NCBI GenBank assembly: GCA_023134755.1
Contig: JAGLUM010000095.1
Span: 1-7,125 of the forward strand
Source: Fidelibacterota bacterium
GTDB lineage: Bacteria > Fidelibacterota > Fidelibacteria > Fidelibacterales > Fidelibacteraceae
Direction of reading: 5' to 3'
DNA length: 7,125 nucleotides
A program made the translations under genes and the position numbers. The notes under the pieces are model-generated. The model had not been told where the DNA came from. It did no database searches and saw only the letters and a list, made by a program, of their open reading frames with translations. Below, piece by piece: positions 6,521 through 7,125 of this stretch. Numbering within the stretch: position 1 is the stretch's first letter; every line of letters starts with the position of its first letter.

Positions 6521-7125
6521 ATGAAAAAATGGATATCTGTTTTACTGATCATTAGTGTTTTTTTGCCGCTCAGCGCTCAGGACCTGAAGGCATTCAGCAA
6601 ACAATTTGCTGATATTGCAGAAGAAGCAAGTCCCTCCGTAGTTACAATTACAGCACAAAAAGTAACAAAAATTAAAAATCCGTTCAGTGACTTTGATTTT
6701 CCCTTTGATTTTTTTGGGTTTAATGTTCCGGAAAAAGAACGTGAATTCCGGAGTACAGCGTTAGGATCCGGCATTATTGTGGATGACGGATATATTATTA
6801 CTAATAATCATGTTATTAACAACGCAGATGAAATAAAAATTGTATTAAATGACAAACGGGAATTTGATGCGATTTTGGTAGGCACAGATGTAAAAACGGA
6901 TATTGCCGTTTTACAAATTGATGCTAAAAAACTACCCAAGGCGCGTTTAGGAAATTCTGATAATCTTCGGGTTGGTGAATGGGTCCTTGCAATTGGAAAT
7001 CCCTTCAGCGCCCGACTGGGAAATACGGTAACCCACGGTATTATTTCCGGTTTGGGCCGTTCCGGGATGCATTTAAGTACATATGAAAGTTATATACAGA
7101 CCGATGCTTCCATCAACCCCGGCAA
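6521..7125 (+). CDS. DegP/HtrA-family periplasmic serine protease (3' truncated by window edge)
   Basis: The 201 complete codons visible encode the N-terminal part of a Do/DegP-type protease, which degrades or refolds damaged envelope proteins. Residues 1-19 form a Sec signal peptide (MKKWISV...LPLSA) with likely cleavage before Q20. The protease domain follows: SPSVVTI (37-43), a Phe/Asp-rich LA-loop segment (about 53-69), GSGIIVDDGYIITNNHVI (82-99) with catalytic H97, KTDIAVLQI (125-133) with catalytic D127, LGNSDNLRVGEWVLAIGNPF (143-162), and QTDASINPG at the edge. The final two bases fit the Asn of the expected GNSGG serine motif, so the active serine and the PDZ domains lie outside. AAGGAG at 6508-6513 sits seven bases before the ATG and favours this start over the in-frame ATG at 6515. 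The 261-base spacer suggests its own promoter and no functional tie to the purine operon. Confidence 0.93.
   Translation, partial: MKKWISVLLIISVFLPLSAQDLKAFSKQFADIAEEASPSVVTITAQKVTKIKNPFSDFDFPFDFFGFNVPEKEREFRSTALGSGIIVDDGYIITNNHVINNADEIKIVLNDKREFDAILVGTDVKTDIAVLQIDAKKLPKARLGNSDNLRVGEWVLAIGNPFSARLGNTVTHGIISGLGRSGMHLSTYESYIQTDASINPG

Overview
The window is a compact, AT-rich bacterial segment with every supported gene on the + strand. Seven genes run head to tail from the left edge to about 6259 with gaps or overlaps of a few bases, apart from a 72-base gap after the first gene and a 40-base gap before the last, so they look like one operon. An intergenic stretch of about 260 bases full of inverted repeats follows, and then an unrelated, separately transcribed gene that is cut off by the right edge. 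The style (AT-rich, many GTG and ATG starts with GGAG-type ribosome sites, a short Sec signal ending LSA-Q, dispersed GTCATCYTG-type palindromes) suggests an anaerobic Gram-negative bacterium, perhaps of the FCB superphylum (Calditrichota, Cloacimonadota, Ignavibacteriota or Marinimicrobia). That placement is a low-confidence inference.

Layout. 2-640: C-terminal three quarters of the FAD subunit of a xanthine dehydrogenase-type molybdenum hydroxylase. 641-712: short gap with a 14-codon reading frame and a small hairpin. 713-1336: unrecognised polytopic membrane protein. 1338-2063: DUF4213/DUF364 protein. 2060-2863: XdhC-type molybdenum cofactor maturation factor. 2856-3329: small P-loop NTPase resembling the THEP1 family. 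3343-4803: fold-type II PLP enzyme with an unusually long C-terminal extension. 4844-6259: 8-oxoguanine deaminase-type amidohydrolase. 6260-6520: repeat-rich spacer. 6521-7125: N-terminal part of a DegP/HtrA serine protease.

How the genes fit together. The FAD subunit implies that the iron-sulfur and molybdenum subunits lie upstream. XdhC would load that enzyme with sulfurated cofactor. The membrane protein, the DUF364 protein and the NTPase are packed around xdhC with overlapping or touching ends, so they are candidates for further maturation, metal-handling or uptake functions; this is inference from position. The deaminase turns 8-oxoguanine into urate, which links the operon to purine breakdown or salvage together with the xanthine dehydrogenase-type enzyme. 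The PLP enzyme has no assignable substrate; it could act on an amino-acid product of purine breakdown or mobilise sulfur for the cofactor. It and the membrane protein are the most interesting unknowns here.
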